This document shows, in pieces, positions 54,561 through 62,414 of a stretch of 64,000 nt of DNA; within the stretch, counting starts at the first letter, position 1; the number at the start of each line of letters is the position of its first letter. Location of the stretch: the IMG/VR virus record IMGVR_UViG_3300007609_000010, positions 18,492 to 82,491 of that record; one strand, 5' to 3'. The position numbers were made by a program, and so were the translations under genes. The notes beneath the pieces are model-generated. The model was not told the DNA's origin. It was given only the letters and a program-made list of their open reading frames with translations, and ran no database searches. The stretch comes from a virus.

Positions 54561-57293
54561 TTATAGATTTGCTATTCTAGTTTGGAAGTCTGCAAAATCT
54601 GTACTAGCTGCAACAACATTCTTAAGTTCTACAACACTAATATAGTCTGACAATCCTGTTGTATTAGCATTTGTAAAGTCTACAGTGGTGCCTGACACAA
54701 AGTCAACAGTGTTAGAACCACTTCCTAGTGTAACTGTGCCGCTTGTGCTGTTACCTATTTGAATATTAGCTCCTGCCCCGCCTTGTATTTGTACACCTCT
54801 ATTAGAGCCTAGTGTCATTGCAGTAGCATCATTCATTGAAATATAATGCACACCTAGTGTTGTGTTGATAACATTAATGCCTTCAATATTGTTTCCATTT
54901 AGCTCAATGTCACTCTGTGTATCAATTTCACCAACAATCTTGTTGTTTACACCGTCTACTAACAGTGTGCTATTATCGCCAAACACACTACCTGTTACAT
55001 CACCATCTAGAGAAGTAGCAGTTCCGCCACCGCTCACAGTGGTCCATGAAGTATTGCCTGAACCGTCTGTGGTTAATACCTGTCCTGCAGATCCGTCAGC
55101 TGTTGGAAGTGCAAATGCGCCAGTGATTTCTAAACCACCTGTTATAAGAGTCTCTGATCCTAGTGTCCACTTGTCTACAGAATCGTCATAAACAAATGAA
55201 ACAGCAGATTCAGTACCCCTGTCAATTTCAATGCCTGCGGTGCCTAGCGTAATACCCGCTCCTGATTCACCTTGGTTTAGAACAATTAGATTGTCTTTAA
55301 TTGTTGTGTTATTAGAATCTACTGCTGTAGTTGTTCCCTGAACTGTTAAGTTACCGGTAATTAGCACATCACCGTCGACATCTAAATTAGCAAGAGCATC
55401 GTGTGTAGCAGATCTTCCTATAGATACCCAGCCTTTACGGTTAACCGTAAGTCCTTCTGGTGTTAAAGGGTTTCCGTCTGCAAAGTTAACCAAACTGAGT
55501 TGTGTTGGAACATCTCCACTAGTAATTGTGCCATTTGGATCAACCTGCATGACCAAAGCGCCCGATAGTGCATACTGTGTTCCGTCATACGGTTGTGCAA
55601 GGATTACATTAAGCAAGTCGCCATTTTGTACCGCCGCCGGACTGTCAATACTTCCTCTACTTGTTTCATAAGATATACCAGGTGCGCTAGCACCGTCAGT
55701 TAAACCAGTAGTAATATGACTAATAGATGCAATATTAGAATATTGCCTAATAACAGGAGTGCTTGTTGCTCTATCTATGCCATCTATGATTAATTCGCTG
55801 CTGTTGGATTTTATAGATGATGCATCTAGTAATATAGAACCGTTTGATATAGTATTATTAATTGCATCTATTATTGTTGTCGAATCGTCGGCAAAAAGTG
55901 ATCCTTTTACATCGCCGCTAATTAGTCCTGTAAATAATGCATCTCCATTCACGTCTAAAACAGCTTGTGCATCTTCGTCACTGGCCCTGCCAATAGTGAT
56001 CCATCCTCTGCGATCCACATATAATCCTTGCGGAGTTGTAGCATCGCCGTCTTCAAATGTAACTAAAGCAATTTGCCCAGGCACATTGTCATTACTATCT
56101 ACAATTATACCATTTGGGTCAATCATCTGAACTAAAGCAGATGATAAAATATAATCAGATCCGTCATATGCTGTTGCAGCTACTAATGCTAAGATATCAC
56201 TAGGTTCTACAGTCTCTGGAGAATCTACAGATCCTCTACTAATTCTATATGAGATTCCTGAGGCTTCTGCTCCTGCGGTAATGCCAGTTACATTGTAATT
56301 TGTTCCTGATCTGTCTACAACGTGATTTATAAATGGAGAGTTATTCGCTGATCTAGCTTCAATAGTAAGATCAAAATCTGCTTGTATGGAATTTGATATT
56401 GTAATTGCTTCTGTGGTAATTATATCAATGGATACTTCCCCTGTAGAAGCATCAAATAATATAGATGAATCTTCGGCAACAATATTTCCTTTGAAACTGT
56501 CTGCTACAACTTGTCCGGTAAATATGCCAGGCCCGTCTACATCTAGATCTTTTAGATAAGCTGCTTCCCATCTAAATAATTCGCCTTTTCCTTCCGGTTG
56601 TACTGGATCGATTGTTTCTGGAAAGTCAGAAATGCCACCTAGTGAAAGTTTTGTTCTAGTGTCGAATGCGCCGCCTTTCCCGCCAATAATTGTTATATAA
56701 GGATCAGCACCGCCTGTATCTGTAATTTCAAGTTTTCTAGTAGTGTCAACTACACCTTCGTCTAGTACTCCTTGCAAACTTACAACATCTTGTGGGATCG
56801 TAGCGTCCAAAATTGGATTATATGCAGGAAAAGTAAGGCTTAATGAATCTGTTTCAAGATTTCCTACGTGTAGTTTATCTCCATTTACAGAAATTGTTGT
56901 ATCGACGTTACTACCAAGAAAACTTATATTGCCGTCAACTACAGGACTAACTACTGTTCCGTTTATACCGTCAATTAATTTAGTAGAATCATCTGCAAAT
57001 ACAGATCCGGTTAGATCTGCTGTAATACTTGTTACTGTCAGCGCATCTGTACTAGAGTCATAAATTACCTTTGAATCTTCTCCTAATAGATTAAATCCGT
57101 TCAGAGGCAGATCCGCCGTAATTTCCAATGCACCGACCTCGAGGTCTCCAGAACCAGATAATTGATTGCCGCCGACTGTGGTACCATCACCTATGTATAG
57201 CTTTTGAGTGTCTGTAACATAGATTGGCTCGCCTTCGGCCGGGGTAATAGTTAAACGCTCTTGCTCTGTGCCACGTCTTAATCGTAAAGGCAT
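54561..57293 (-). CDS. Tail fibre protein with repeated shaft segments
   Basis: The 910-residue protein starts with the phage-fibre N-terminus LRLRRGTEQERLTITPAEGE followed by YVTDTQKLYIGDGTTVGG, typical of fibre and structural proteins that attach by this segment. The shaft is repetitive: DDSTKLIDGINGTV-like segments recur four times (VFADDST, LFADDST, VFGDNST), and ~125-residue segments near residues 335-458 and 528-650 are tandem paralogues. The C-terminus (IQIGNSTSGTVTLGSG) ends in a short helical tail without a collar domain. It is transcribed opposite to the main structural block from its own late promoter. It is likely a receptor-binding or decoy fibre. Confidence 0.75.
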   Translation of the reverse strand: MPLRLRRGTEQERLTITPAEGEPIYVTDTQKLYIGDGTTVGGNQLSGSGDLEVGALEITADLPLNGFNLLGEDSKVIYDSSTDALTVTSITADLTGSVFADDSTKLIDGINGTVVSPVVDGNISFLGSNVDTTISVNGDKLHVGNLETDSLSLTFPAYNPILDATIPQDVVSLQGVLDEGVVDTTRKLEITDTGGADPYITIIGGKGGAFDTRTKLSLGGISDFPETIDPVQPEGKGELFRWEAAYLKDLDVDGPGIFTGQVVADSFKGNIVAEDSSILFDASTGEVSIDIITTEAITISNSIQADFDLTIEARSANNSPFINHVVDRSGTNYNVTGITAGAEASGISYRISRGSVDSPETVEPSDILALVAATAYDGSDYILSSALVQMIDPNGIIVDSNDNVPGQIALVTFEDGDATTPQGLYVDRRGWITIGRASDEDAQAVLDVNGDALFTGLISGDVKGSLFADDSTTIIDAINNTISNGSILLDASSIKSNSSELIIDGIDRATSTPVIRQYSNIASISHITTGLTDGASAPGISYETSRGSIDSPAAVQNGDLLNVILAQPYDGTQYALSGALVMQVDPNGTITSGDVPTQLSLVNFADGNPLTPEGLTVNRKGWVSIGRSATHDALANLDVDGDVLITGNLTVQGTTTAVDSNNTTIKDNLIVLNQGESGAGITLGTAGIEIDRGTESAVSFVYDDSVDKWTLGSETLITGGLEITGAFALPTADGSAGQVLTTDGSGNTSWTTVSGGGTATSLDGDVTGSVFGDNSTLLVDGVNNKIVGEIDTQSDIELNGNNIEGINVINTTLGVHYISMNDATAMTLGSNRGVQIQGGAGANIQIGNSTSGTVTLGSGSNTVDFVSGTTVDFTNANTTGLSDYISVVELKNVVAASTDFADFQTRIANL
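55345..55709 (-). repeat. Fibre shaft repeat, copy B
   Basis: This encodes ~120 residues from GLTDGASAPGISYETSRGS to VLITGNLTV. It matches copy A (55917-56290) in order and spacing of key residues: SRGS-(I/V)-DSP, PYDGTQY/AYDGSDY, DPNG, and GW(V/I)(S/T)IGR. Confidence 0.65.
55917..56290 (-). repeat. Fibre shaft repeat, copy A
   Basis: This encodes ~124 residues from GITAGAEASGISYRISRGS to DALFTGLISG. It is the upstream paralogue of copy B and ends in a similar DVNGDALFTG segment. It includes three extra residues (NDN region) relative to copy B. Confidence 0.65.
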
Positions 57294-57308
57294 ATTGATA
57301 ACTCCTGA

Positions 57309-57323
57309 CAGTATATTATACTG
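57309..57323. repeat. Perfect 15-base palindrome in the fibre promoter region
   Basis: CAGTATA, T, TATACTG reads the same on both strands apart from the central base. It begins directly after the late promoter and ends ~15 bases before the start codon. It may be an operator or an RNA hairpin near the 5' end of the transcript. Confidence 0.4.
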
Positions 57324-57331
57324 TATTTATG
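57324..57331 (-). promoter_or_regulatory. T4-type late promoter of the minus-strand fibre
   Basis: CATAAATA on the minus strand differs from TATAAATA at one position and is followed by CAG. The ATG at 57293 lies 30 bases downstream, with CAGGAG as ribosome binding site. Confidence 0.5.
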
Positions 57332-57333
57332 CC

Positions 57334-57651
57334 TTATTTGAGTTTTTTCATGAATGACTTAGTACGTTTTTGAATATCAAACTTAACTTTAGGAGTGTCT
57401 ATGCTGAAATCTATGCTTTTAATGTGGTTGTCGTACTCGGAAAAGAACTCTTCAAGCGACTCTTCCAGTGAAGCAGTATTTTGATACTTGTTTCTTTCTT
57501 TTCGGACGTCAATGGTAAACAGTTTTCCACTGTGAAAGAACACGTGGATACTGTTGATATAATCGATTGGCACGGATTTGATTTCAATATCATCGAAAAC
57601 TTCCGGCCAATGTTCGATTATTTCTGGTGGGAGTTTATTCTGTTTGCTCAC
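57334..57651 (-). CDS. Small conserved phage protein of unknown function
   Basis: The GTG at 57651 was chosen because it limits overlap with the upstream gene to 17 bases; a TTG at 57678 is also in frame. The 105-residue protein has the core WPEVFDDIEIKSVPIDYIN and HVFFHSGKLFTIDVRKE, a short beta-strand pair followed by an acidic helix (ASLEESLEEFFSEY) and a basic tail. I have an impression of similar proteins in T4-like marine phages, but no known function. The stop adjoins the fibre's late promoter, so it is probably transcribed with the genes upstream. Confidence 0.6.
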   Translation of the reverse strand: MSKQNKLPPEIIEHWPEVFDDIEIKSVPIDYINSIHVFFHSGKLFTIDVRKERNKYQNTASLEESLEEFFSEYDNHIKSIDFSIDTPKVKFDIQKRTKSFMKKLK

Positions 57652-58240
57652 TCTTTGTTTTCTTTTTTGTTGGAGCAAGTTCTTCCGCCTGTTCTCTCAG
57701 TCTTTTGGCTTCTTTGAACATGGCGTCAGCTTGCGATCTATACTGTCTAGCCAAGTCCTCATCCGTAAGTACACCGTCGGTTGCAGGAGCAACTGCGGGT
57801 TCAACAGCAATTTCTTCTGCTGTTTCTGCTGGAGCAGTTTGAGTAGTTGTGGTATCAGCCATTGCAAGATCTGCTACAGTAACACCCATTTGTTGCGCAA
57901 TCATCTCGTTGAGTTCATTTAGCGCAATAGTGGTTGTGTTGTTCGGAATCATTTCCACGTCACTGGTAGCATGTTTCATCATTTTACCAGTTGTGTGAAA
58001 GGCCGCAAGCATGTTGCGACCGTCCGGTAGAGTAGACCTTGATAGCACCGGAGCAAGCTCATTGGCTTCCTGCCCTGCGTGTGATTCAATCACTTTCATT
58101 AGAGCGTCATGCTCGTCTGCTGAAAGTGTTTCTGTTGTAATCACAACACAGTTTTCGGGCTCGCCCGGTACTACGCGATAAGCAACAACTACACGTCTCT
58201 TACTCTTAATGAGTCTTCCGACATGCTTTATGTTTACCAT
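57635..58240 (-). CDS. Conserved phage protein of unknown function with acidic/Ala-rich tail
   Basis: The ATG at 58240 has AAGGATAAGG upstream; an open frame of 34 codons before it overlies the previous gene. The 201-residue protein has an N-terminal beta-rich domain (NIKHVGRLIKSKRRVVVAYRV, ENCVVITTETLSADEHDALM), a middle DGRNMLAAFHTTGKMMKHA segment, a low-complexity Thr/Ala/Pro linker and a C-terminal coiled-coil-like helix (ARQYRSQADAMFKEAKRLRE). I have an impression of similar proteins next to MoxR/VWA genes in related phages. No catalytic motif is visible. A capsid- or DNA-associated role is possible but unsupported. Confidence 0.6.
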   Translation of the reverse strand: MVNIKHVGRLIKSKRRVVVAYRVVPGEPENCVVITTETLSADEHDALMKVIESHAGQEANELAPVLSRSTLPDGRNMLAAFHTTGKMMKHATSDVEMIPNNTTTIALNELNEMIAQQMGVTVADLAMADTTTTQTAPAETAEEIAVEPAVAPATDGVLTDEDLARQYRSQADAMFKEAKRLREQAEELAPTKKKTKSEQTE

Positions 58241-58244
58241 TGCC

Positions 58245-58577
58245 TTATCCTTGTGCTTGAGCTTGTTCCTGCTCTTGCGGTTGATTCTGTTGTGAAGCGG
58301 CGATTGCAGCCAAGAACTGCTCCAGCTTCGTATAAGTTGCACCCACTGTGGTCATTTCGTTAGGACGGAATGCACCACGCTGACTTGCAACGTCGATGAT
58401 TACTTTAAGTGCTTGTAGGTCTTGTACAGTTAGATCTGCAACACCTGCTTGCTCACCTGCTGTTGTAGCCTGTGCGTCTGCAACCTGCTCTTCGGCAGAG
58501 TTTTTCATTTGCTCTTCCATTGTGGTATCTCCAATTGTTGGTTCTTCAAAAGTGCTTTCTTCAGTTTTGTCTGTCAT
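58245..58577 (-). CDS. Small acidic conserved phage protein
   Basis: The 110-residue protein has a strong AGGAGA ribosome binding site. The first ~45 residues are acidic and low-complexity. The core LTVQDLQALKVIIDVASQRGAFRP then TTVGATYTKLEQFLAAIAA is a predicted two-helix region that I associate with T4-like marine phages. The tail is Gln/Glu/Ala repeats. It lies 4 bases before the next gene, so the two are probably one operon. Function unknown. Confidence 0.65.
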   Translation of the reverse strand: MTDKTEESTFEEPTIGDTTMEEQMKNSAEEQVADAQATTAGEQAGVADLTVQDLQALKVIIDVASQRGAFRPNEMTTVGATYTKLEQFLAAIAASQQNQPQEQEQAQAQG

Positions 58578-58616
58578 GTAAAGTCTCCTCTGACATATAT
58601 AATTATCAACTAATTA

Positions 58617-58913
58617 TTAGTTGTATTTTAAATATGGACAAGCTAGCAGGAAGTAACTTAATTCTTTACTGTCCTCAAATCCTATCCTTACTCCTCTAGA
58701 CACAGTGTTATTTTTGTCTAGTTCCACTGATTGGCCGATGTAGTATCGGCTTTTCAGATTAGTTTCAACCCATTTTTCTATAGCATCTTTGATATTGTAA
58801 TTATATTCTATGTTGCTATACTCAAAATGTTCTGGCGGATAAGATACTTTTCTTATGCCAAACACATTGTACGGGTTTACATCAAATGTTACGTTAAGCG
58901 GCTGATTCTTCAT
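58617..58913 (-). CDS. Small conserved phage protein of unknown function
   Basis: The 98-residue protein overlaps the end of the VWA/zincin gene by 20 bases, which argues for a real coupled gene. It begins NQPLNVTFDVNPYNVFGIRKV, has a helix (IKDAIEKWVETNLKS) and ends RVGFEDSKELSYFLLACPYL-like (58617 end). No membrane segment, signal or motif is recognised. Confidence 0.6.
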   Translation of the reverse strand: MKNQPLNVTFDVNPYNVFGIRKVSYPPEHFEYSNIEYNYNIKDAIEKWVETNLKSRYYIGQSVELDKNNTVSRGVRIGFEDSKELSYFLLACPYLKYN

Positions 58914-60216
58914 AGTGTGCTGTTATTCCGAACGGTGCCTGCAGATCTTTGTTGTGATGTCCGTGCACAATAAAGATAGTATCACAGTAGCTGTCATCAC
59001 CCCAGCTGTCCCAAGGATACCCATCTGTGAACATGATAAACTTCTTGGGCTCAATGCCCTGCTCTTTCATGTAGTTCCAGTTCGCCATGAAGTCAGTACC
59101 ACCGCCTCCGGTGATTTCATAGTCCAGTAAGTCTCTTCCGTCGTCGGACGAGAAGTTGTCTTCTCCGCTGACTTCTGTGTCGAAGCACCAAATCTTAATA
59201 TTGTAATCTTTGTATTCGTCCATGATGCCTTTGACTTCTGAGAGGAAGTCTTTTAGTTGTTCGTCTCGAATGGAGCCGCTTACATCAAGTCCAACGCACA
59301 CATCGATTGTCTCGTCGAAGTTCTGTCCTGGAATAATTGCACCAGTATGCCACGCTTTGCGACTAGGACGCTGGAATGTAAAATCGTTCTTGATAGTGCT
59401 CTGAATCTGCTGACGGATAATCTCACGCCAGTTCATCTTGGGCTCTGTGAGATCTTTGATCATACGCTGTACATCGCCCGGTACGTTACCTGCACCCGCC
59501 GCCTGCGCCGCAGAAATCATGTTCTCTTTAATCTCGTCACGGATTTTTTTCAGCTCTTCCTTGCTGTACTTAGGACGTTTACCGGAACTGTTTCCTTCAC
59601 TGCCTTCTGAGTCACCGTCACCGTCTGCATCTTCACCGTCACCGTTTTCCCAGTCAACGTGCTCGTCTAGCAAATTGCCCAGAGCTTCCATTTCTTCAAG
59701 GAACTCTTCCATGTCTTCTTTTGCTTTGTCAAACAGCTCGTCGTAGACTTCTTCTGAAGTCCAGCCATCGTATTTAAAGTCCTGGAAACAGTCTACCAGC
59801 TTGGGAATTTCTCCAATGCGTTCACGTACCAGTGTGTTGTTTACACAATAGTCCGCGGCAATGTTATACAGCATAGGAACTCTGTCCTCTCTGCGCATAA
59901 GGTGGTCGTAGACGCAGTGTAAGATTTCGTGTGCAATTACAAACTCAATCTCTTTGTTAGACATCGCATTGAAGAATTGCGTGTTGTAATACAAGTGACG
60001 TCCGTCTGTTGCCGCTGTAGGACACCAGTCGTCACAGGGTGTAATCTTAAGACGTGTTGCCATGTTACCAAAGAAAGGATGTCGTAGCAGAAGTCCTACT
60101 CGCGCGGTGATAACACGATCTTGCACTTCAACTCGCATTGCTGCAAGTTCTTCTTCTGTGATATCTGGATTGGGTTCAAAGCCTTTTGCTTTGCTTGCAG
60201 TGTCTTTAACACTCAT
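58894..60216 (-). CDS. VWA domain protein with zincin-like motif (DUF2201 type)
   Basis: The 440-residue protein has a zinc-protease-like HExxH (HEILH, residues 96-100) in FVIAHEILHCVYDH, an acidic low-complexity linker (residues ~200-225), and a C-terminal von Willebrand A domain with the MIDAS motif DVSGS (~310) and GGGGTDF (~380), plus FTDGYPWDSWGDD. This is the layout of DUF2201/VWA-like proteins that partner MoxR ATPases. The order MoxR then VWA, separated by a terminator and promoter, fits such a chaperone or metal-insertion pair. GAGGT precedes the ATG. Activity of the HExxH is unproven. Confidence 0.75.
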   Translation of the reverse strand: MSVKDTASKAKGFEPNPDITEEELAAMRVEVQDRVITARVGLLLRHPFFGNMATRLKITPCDDWCPTAATDGRHLYYNTQFFNAMSNKEIEFVIAHEILHCVYDHLMRREDRVPMLYNIAADYCVNNTLVRERIGEIPKLVDCFQDFKYDGWTSEEVYDELFDKAKEDMEEFLEEMEALGNLLDEHVDWENGDGEDADGDGDSEGSEGNSSGKRPKYSKEELKKIRDEIKENMISAAQAAGAGNVPGDVQRMIKDLTEPKMNWREIIRQQIQSTIKNDFTFQRPSRKAWHTGAIIPGQNFDETIDVCVGLDVSGSIRDEQLKDFLSEVKGIMDEYKDYNIKIWCFDTEVSGEDNFSSDDGRDLLDYEITGGGGTDFMANWNYMKEQGIEPKKFIMFTDGYPWDSWGDDSYCDTIFIVHGHHNKDLQAPFGITAHYEESAA

Positions 60217-60243
60217 AGGTACCTCGCTGTTTACTATACATAT

Positions 60244-60272
60244 ATAGTAACAAAAGAAATGTAAGATGTCAA
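60244..60272 (-). promoter_or_regulatory. Sigma-70-like promoter of the VWA/zincin gene
   Basis: On the minus strand TTGACA (60267-60272) is followed after 17 bases by TACTAT (60244-60249), 4 of 6 matches to TATAAT. It lies just past a hairpin terminator and 28 bases before the start codon, so the gene could be transcribed early by host polymerase. Confidence 0.6.
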
Positions 60273-60278
60273 GAGAGA

Positions 60279-60292
60279 GGCGGTTTCCCGCC
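60279..60292 (-). terminator. Hairpin terminator after the MoxR gene
   Basis: On the minus strand GGCGG, loop GAAA, CCGCC is a perfect stem with a stable GNRA tetraloop, followed by TCTCTCTT. It starts 6 bases after the MoxR stop. The T tract is broken by C residues, so it may be leaky. The next promoter begins 6 bases further. Confidence 0.5.
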
Positions 60293-60297
60293 CCCTA

Positions 60298-61383
60298 TTA
60301 AGAACCTTGTGCGGCTTTAATATACTTGCCATAACGCTCGTGGAACTCATCGAAGCAATCAACCGCATCTGGGTCAATTGGCAGGCTGTACTGTGTAAGA
60401 GCAAGTTTAATGCCCATAACTACCAGCTCAGTCTCAAAATTGTCCATTGCAAAGCGCAAGAAGTTGTTTACTTTCTTGTCAAATGCCTTGTCATTCTTGT
60501 TACAAGCATCACGCAGTTCGTAGCACAAGCTCACTGTAAGCGAGTACATTGCTGAAATCTCTTTTGTTTTCAGCTCTTTTGCTTTTCCTGCAAGAATATC
60601 TGTAGGGTTAGGCAACTGGCTTGCAATCTTGCGATGTGCCATAAACTTCACAGCAACACCTTCTCCTACGGAGCCTGATACCAAATCAGTTGTTACGTCT
60701 TCGTCGATGTCATCGTCTAACAGCTCGCTTACAAAGCTCCACGAACGAGGCGTTGCGAACGAACGACTGGAACCTTTCGGATCAAACGTGTACAAGTCTT
60801 GTTTAGCAAATGTCAAATAACCCACAACATCTGCGTGAATATTGTTTGCTGTAGCCCAGTGCGACCAGTCGTCAAAGTCCACTTCCATTTCCAAGTGTAC
60901 AAAGCGGTTAGCCAGCGGAGCAGGCATACGATACGTAACACCTTTGTCAGCTTCGCGGTTACCAGCCGCAACAATAAGAACGTTGTCTGGAAGTTTGTAA
61001 GTACCAACCTTGCGGTTAAGGATAAGCTGATAAGCCGCCGCCTGTACAGCAGGAGCAGCTGAGTTCATTTCGTCTAAGAATAAAACAATGTTGTCATATT
61101 TCGCCGCCATTTCTTCGTCTGGCAGTTCCGAAGGAGCACCCCAAGCCATTGTGCTGGAGTTGCTGTCGAAGTAAGGAATACCTTTAATGTCTGTGGGTTC
61201 CCACAAGCTCAAGCGAATGTCGATGAGACATGAATTAGGCAGACTGTGTGTGATCTGTGCCACAATATCTGACTTACCAATACCTGGAGGCCCCCAAAGG
61301 AAGATAGGACGCTGTTTCAGGATTGCGTGTTTAATAGAAGCTTTCGCTTTGTTAGGAGTTACTGTGCGAGTACTATCTGACAT
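60298..61383 (-). CDS. MoxR-family AAA+ ATPase (cobS-like)
   Basis: The 361-residue protein has Walker A GPPGIGKSD (residues 31-39), Walker B VLFLDEMNSA (~97-106), a NRE/sensor segment (IVAAGNREADKGVTYRMPAPLANRF) and an arginine-finger-like SRSFATPRSW. These are typical of MoxR ATPases, which act as chaperones to load cofactors or remodel protein complexes. The family is often labelled cobS in marine T4-like phages, by similarity to a cobaltochelatase subunit; no cobalamin gene is near. It is paired with the VWA/zincin gene. AAGGG precedes the ATG. Confidence 0.82.
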   Translation of the reverse strand: MSDSTRTVTPNKAKASIKHAILKQRPIFLWGPPGIGKSDIVAQITHSLPNSCLIDIRLSLWEPTDIKGIPYFDSNSSTMAWGAPSELPDEEMAAKYDNIVLFLDEMNSAAPAVQAAAYQLILNRKVGTYKLPDNVLIVAAGNREADKGVTYRMPAPLANRFVHLEMEVDFDDWSHWATANNIHADVVGYLTFAKQDLYTFDPKGSSRSFATPRSWSFVSELLDDDIDEDVTTDLVSGSVGEGVAVKFMAHRKIASQLPNPTDILAGKAKELKTKEISAMYSLTVSLCYELRDACNKNDKAFDKKVNNFLRFAMDNFETELVVMGIKLALTQYSLPIDPDAVDCFDEFHERYGKYIKAAQGS

Positions 61384-61414
61384 GTTTTACCCTTCTGTTT
61401 GTCTATGTACTAAC

Positions 61415-61443
61415 TATGTTAACATCGCTGTGATGTTTGTCAA
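61415..61443 (-). promoter_or_regulatory. Possible promoter with an internal inverted repeat before the MoxR gene
   Basis: On the minus strand TTGACA (61438-61443) overlaps the stop codon of the upstream gene. The following 17 bases are AACATC, loop, GATGTT, a perfect 6-base inverted repeat. The matching -10 position reads AACATA, a weak fit; CATAGT fits better but with a spacing of 19. The inverted repeat could be an operator. The ATG is 32 bases downstream. Confidence 0.35.
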
Positions 61444-61829
61444 CCGTTATCTTCGTCTTTCTGTCTCATGGCTTTTGTCAAACCATATTTTCTTAGATCA
61501 CCGGAGAACATTGTGAGTTCAACCGCTTTCTTTTCGTCGGTTACTGTTATCCATTTGTTAGTTAGATAATATGGGCAATCGATGAATTTGTCAAGATAAA
61601 TTATTATCTGAGTTGTGATGGGAGTTTCGGGCGGGTAAGGAATGTCGTATGTGGCTATTTCTAATTCTTCTAGAACTTTGTAGCCTGCGTCAGTTAGGCG
61701 CAATCCGCCTGAATCTTTCTCGCGAGTGTTTTGCCACCATACAGGAAGATATTCTTTAACTGTAATATCGTTGGTGCTTTTGCCTAGCTGTTGTAGAAAG
61801 ATTTTAGTGTAGGTTTCTTTCCAGTTCAT
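61440..61829 (-). CDS. Small conserved phage protein of unknown function
   Basis: The 129-residue protein begins NWKETYTKIFLQQLG, includes TVKEYLPVWWQNTREKDSGGLRL and DAGYKVLEELEIATYDIPY, and ends in a basic KAMRQKDEDNG. No catalytic motif or membrane segment is visible. Several aromatic residues and a winged-helix-like look (RLTDAGYKVLEE) hint at nucleic acid binding, but this is weak. It overlaps its upstream neighbour by 4 bases (ATGA) in a dense minus-strand operon. Confidence 0.6.
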   Translation of the reverse strand: MNWKETYTKIFLQQLGKSTNDITVKEYLPVWWQNTREKDSGGLRLTDAGYKVLEELEIATYDIPYPPETPITTQIIIYLDKFIDCPYYLTNKWITVTDEKKAVELTMFSGDLRKYGLTKAMRQKDEDNG

Positions 61830-62197
61830 TCTTCTTCAACGTATTGTCCGTCAACGAGTTTATAAACTGCAAAGTCCTCGCTTTTAAACATTGTGTTCAA
61901 ACGATCCGCAAGGTTGTGTGCATGTCCAGGATTTGAAAATGAAGTCTTTTTGTACTTGGGTCCAGGATAGTTTGTGAGCATGTTTGAGCTTTTCAGATTG
62001 AAAGGCTTACCCTGATAGAAAACAGCCCAGATAGCTTCCGCTTCTAGGATCTGCTCGCATTTATACGTTTTGTTATCGGTGTGTTCTAGTAACACAGTTG
62101 GCTTGGGCCTACTCATACTGTGCAAATTTCCTTCATTATCCTGCACAGTATTTAGCATAGTTTGTTCAATTTTAGTCTTTGAAGCCTGATCCACCAT
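61826..62197 (-). CDS. Small conserved phage protein of unknown function
   Basis: The ATG at 62197 was chosen over an in-frame TTG one codon upstream. The 123-residue protein has ASKTKIEQTMLNTVQDNEGN, a beta-rich middle (ILEAEAIWAVFYQGKPFNLKS) and a segment KYKKTSFSNPGHAHNLADRL then VYKLVDGQYVEE. The SNPGHAHNLADRLN pattern is distinctive but not one I can name. It overlaps the neighbours by 26 and 4 bases. Confidence 0.6.
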   Translation of the reverse strand: MVDQASKTKIEQTMLNTVQDNEGNLHSMSRPKPTVLLEHTDNKTYKCEQILEAEAIWAVFYQGKPFNLKSSNMLTNYPGPKYKKTSFSNPGHAHNLADRLNTMFKSEDFAVYKLVDGQYVEEE

Positions 62198-62414
62198 CAA
62201 TTTTTACCTCTATTACTTCTTCTTTGGTGTTATTGTTTATCAGTAACTTCTCCAAGTCTCCGTTAAGTCTGGACATGGCAATCCCCAACGTGTATGCAAG
62301 ATTTTTCGCCTGTTGCATTGACAGTTTAACTTCTTTGGCGTTGGAGGAATCCGCTGATTTAACCTGCTGGATAAACTGTTGGAATGCCATTGTGTTCAAG
62401 GGTTCATTTGACAT
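62172..62414 (-). CDS. Small helical phage protein of unknown function
   Basis: The 80-residue protein is largely helical (QQFIQQVKSADSSNAKEVKL, QQAKNLAYTLGIAMSRLNGD) and ends VIEVKIDGGSGFKD. It overlaps the upstream gene by 11 bases and the downstream gene by 26. No function is apparent. Confidence 0.55.
   Translation of the reverse strand: MSNEPLNTMAFQQFIQQVKSADSSNAKEVKLSMQQAKNLAYTLGIAMSRLNGDLEKLLINNNTKEEVIEVKIDGGSGFKD

Noticed and set aside
60298-61383. Cobalamin biosynthesis role for the MoxR-like gene
   Set aside because: The name cobS is used for this family in marine phages, but no cobalamin gene lies near and MoxR ATPases act as general chaperones.
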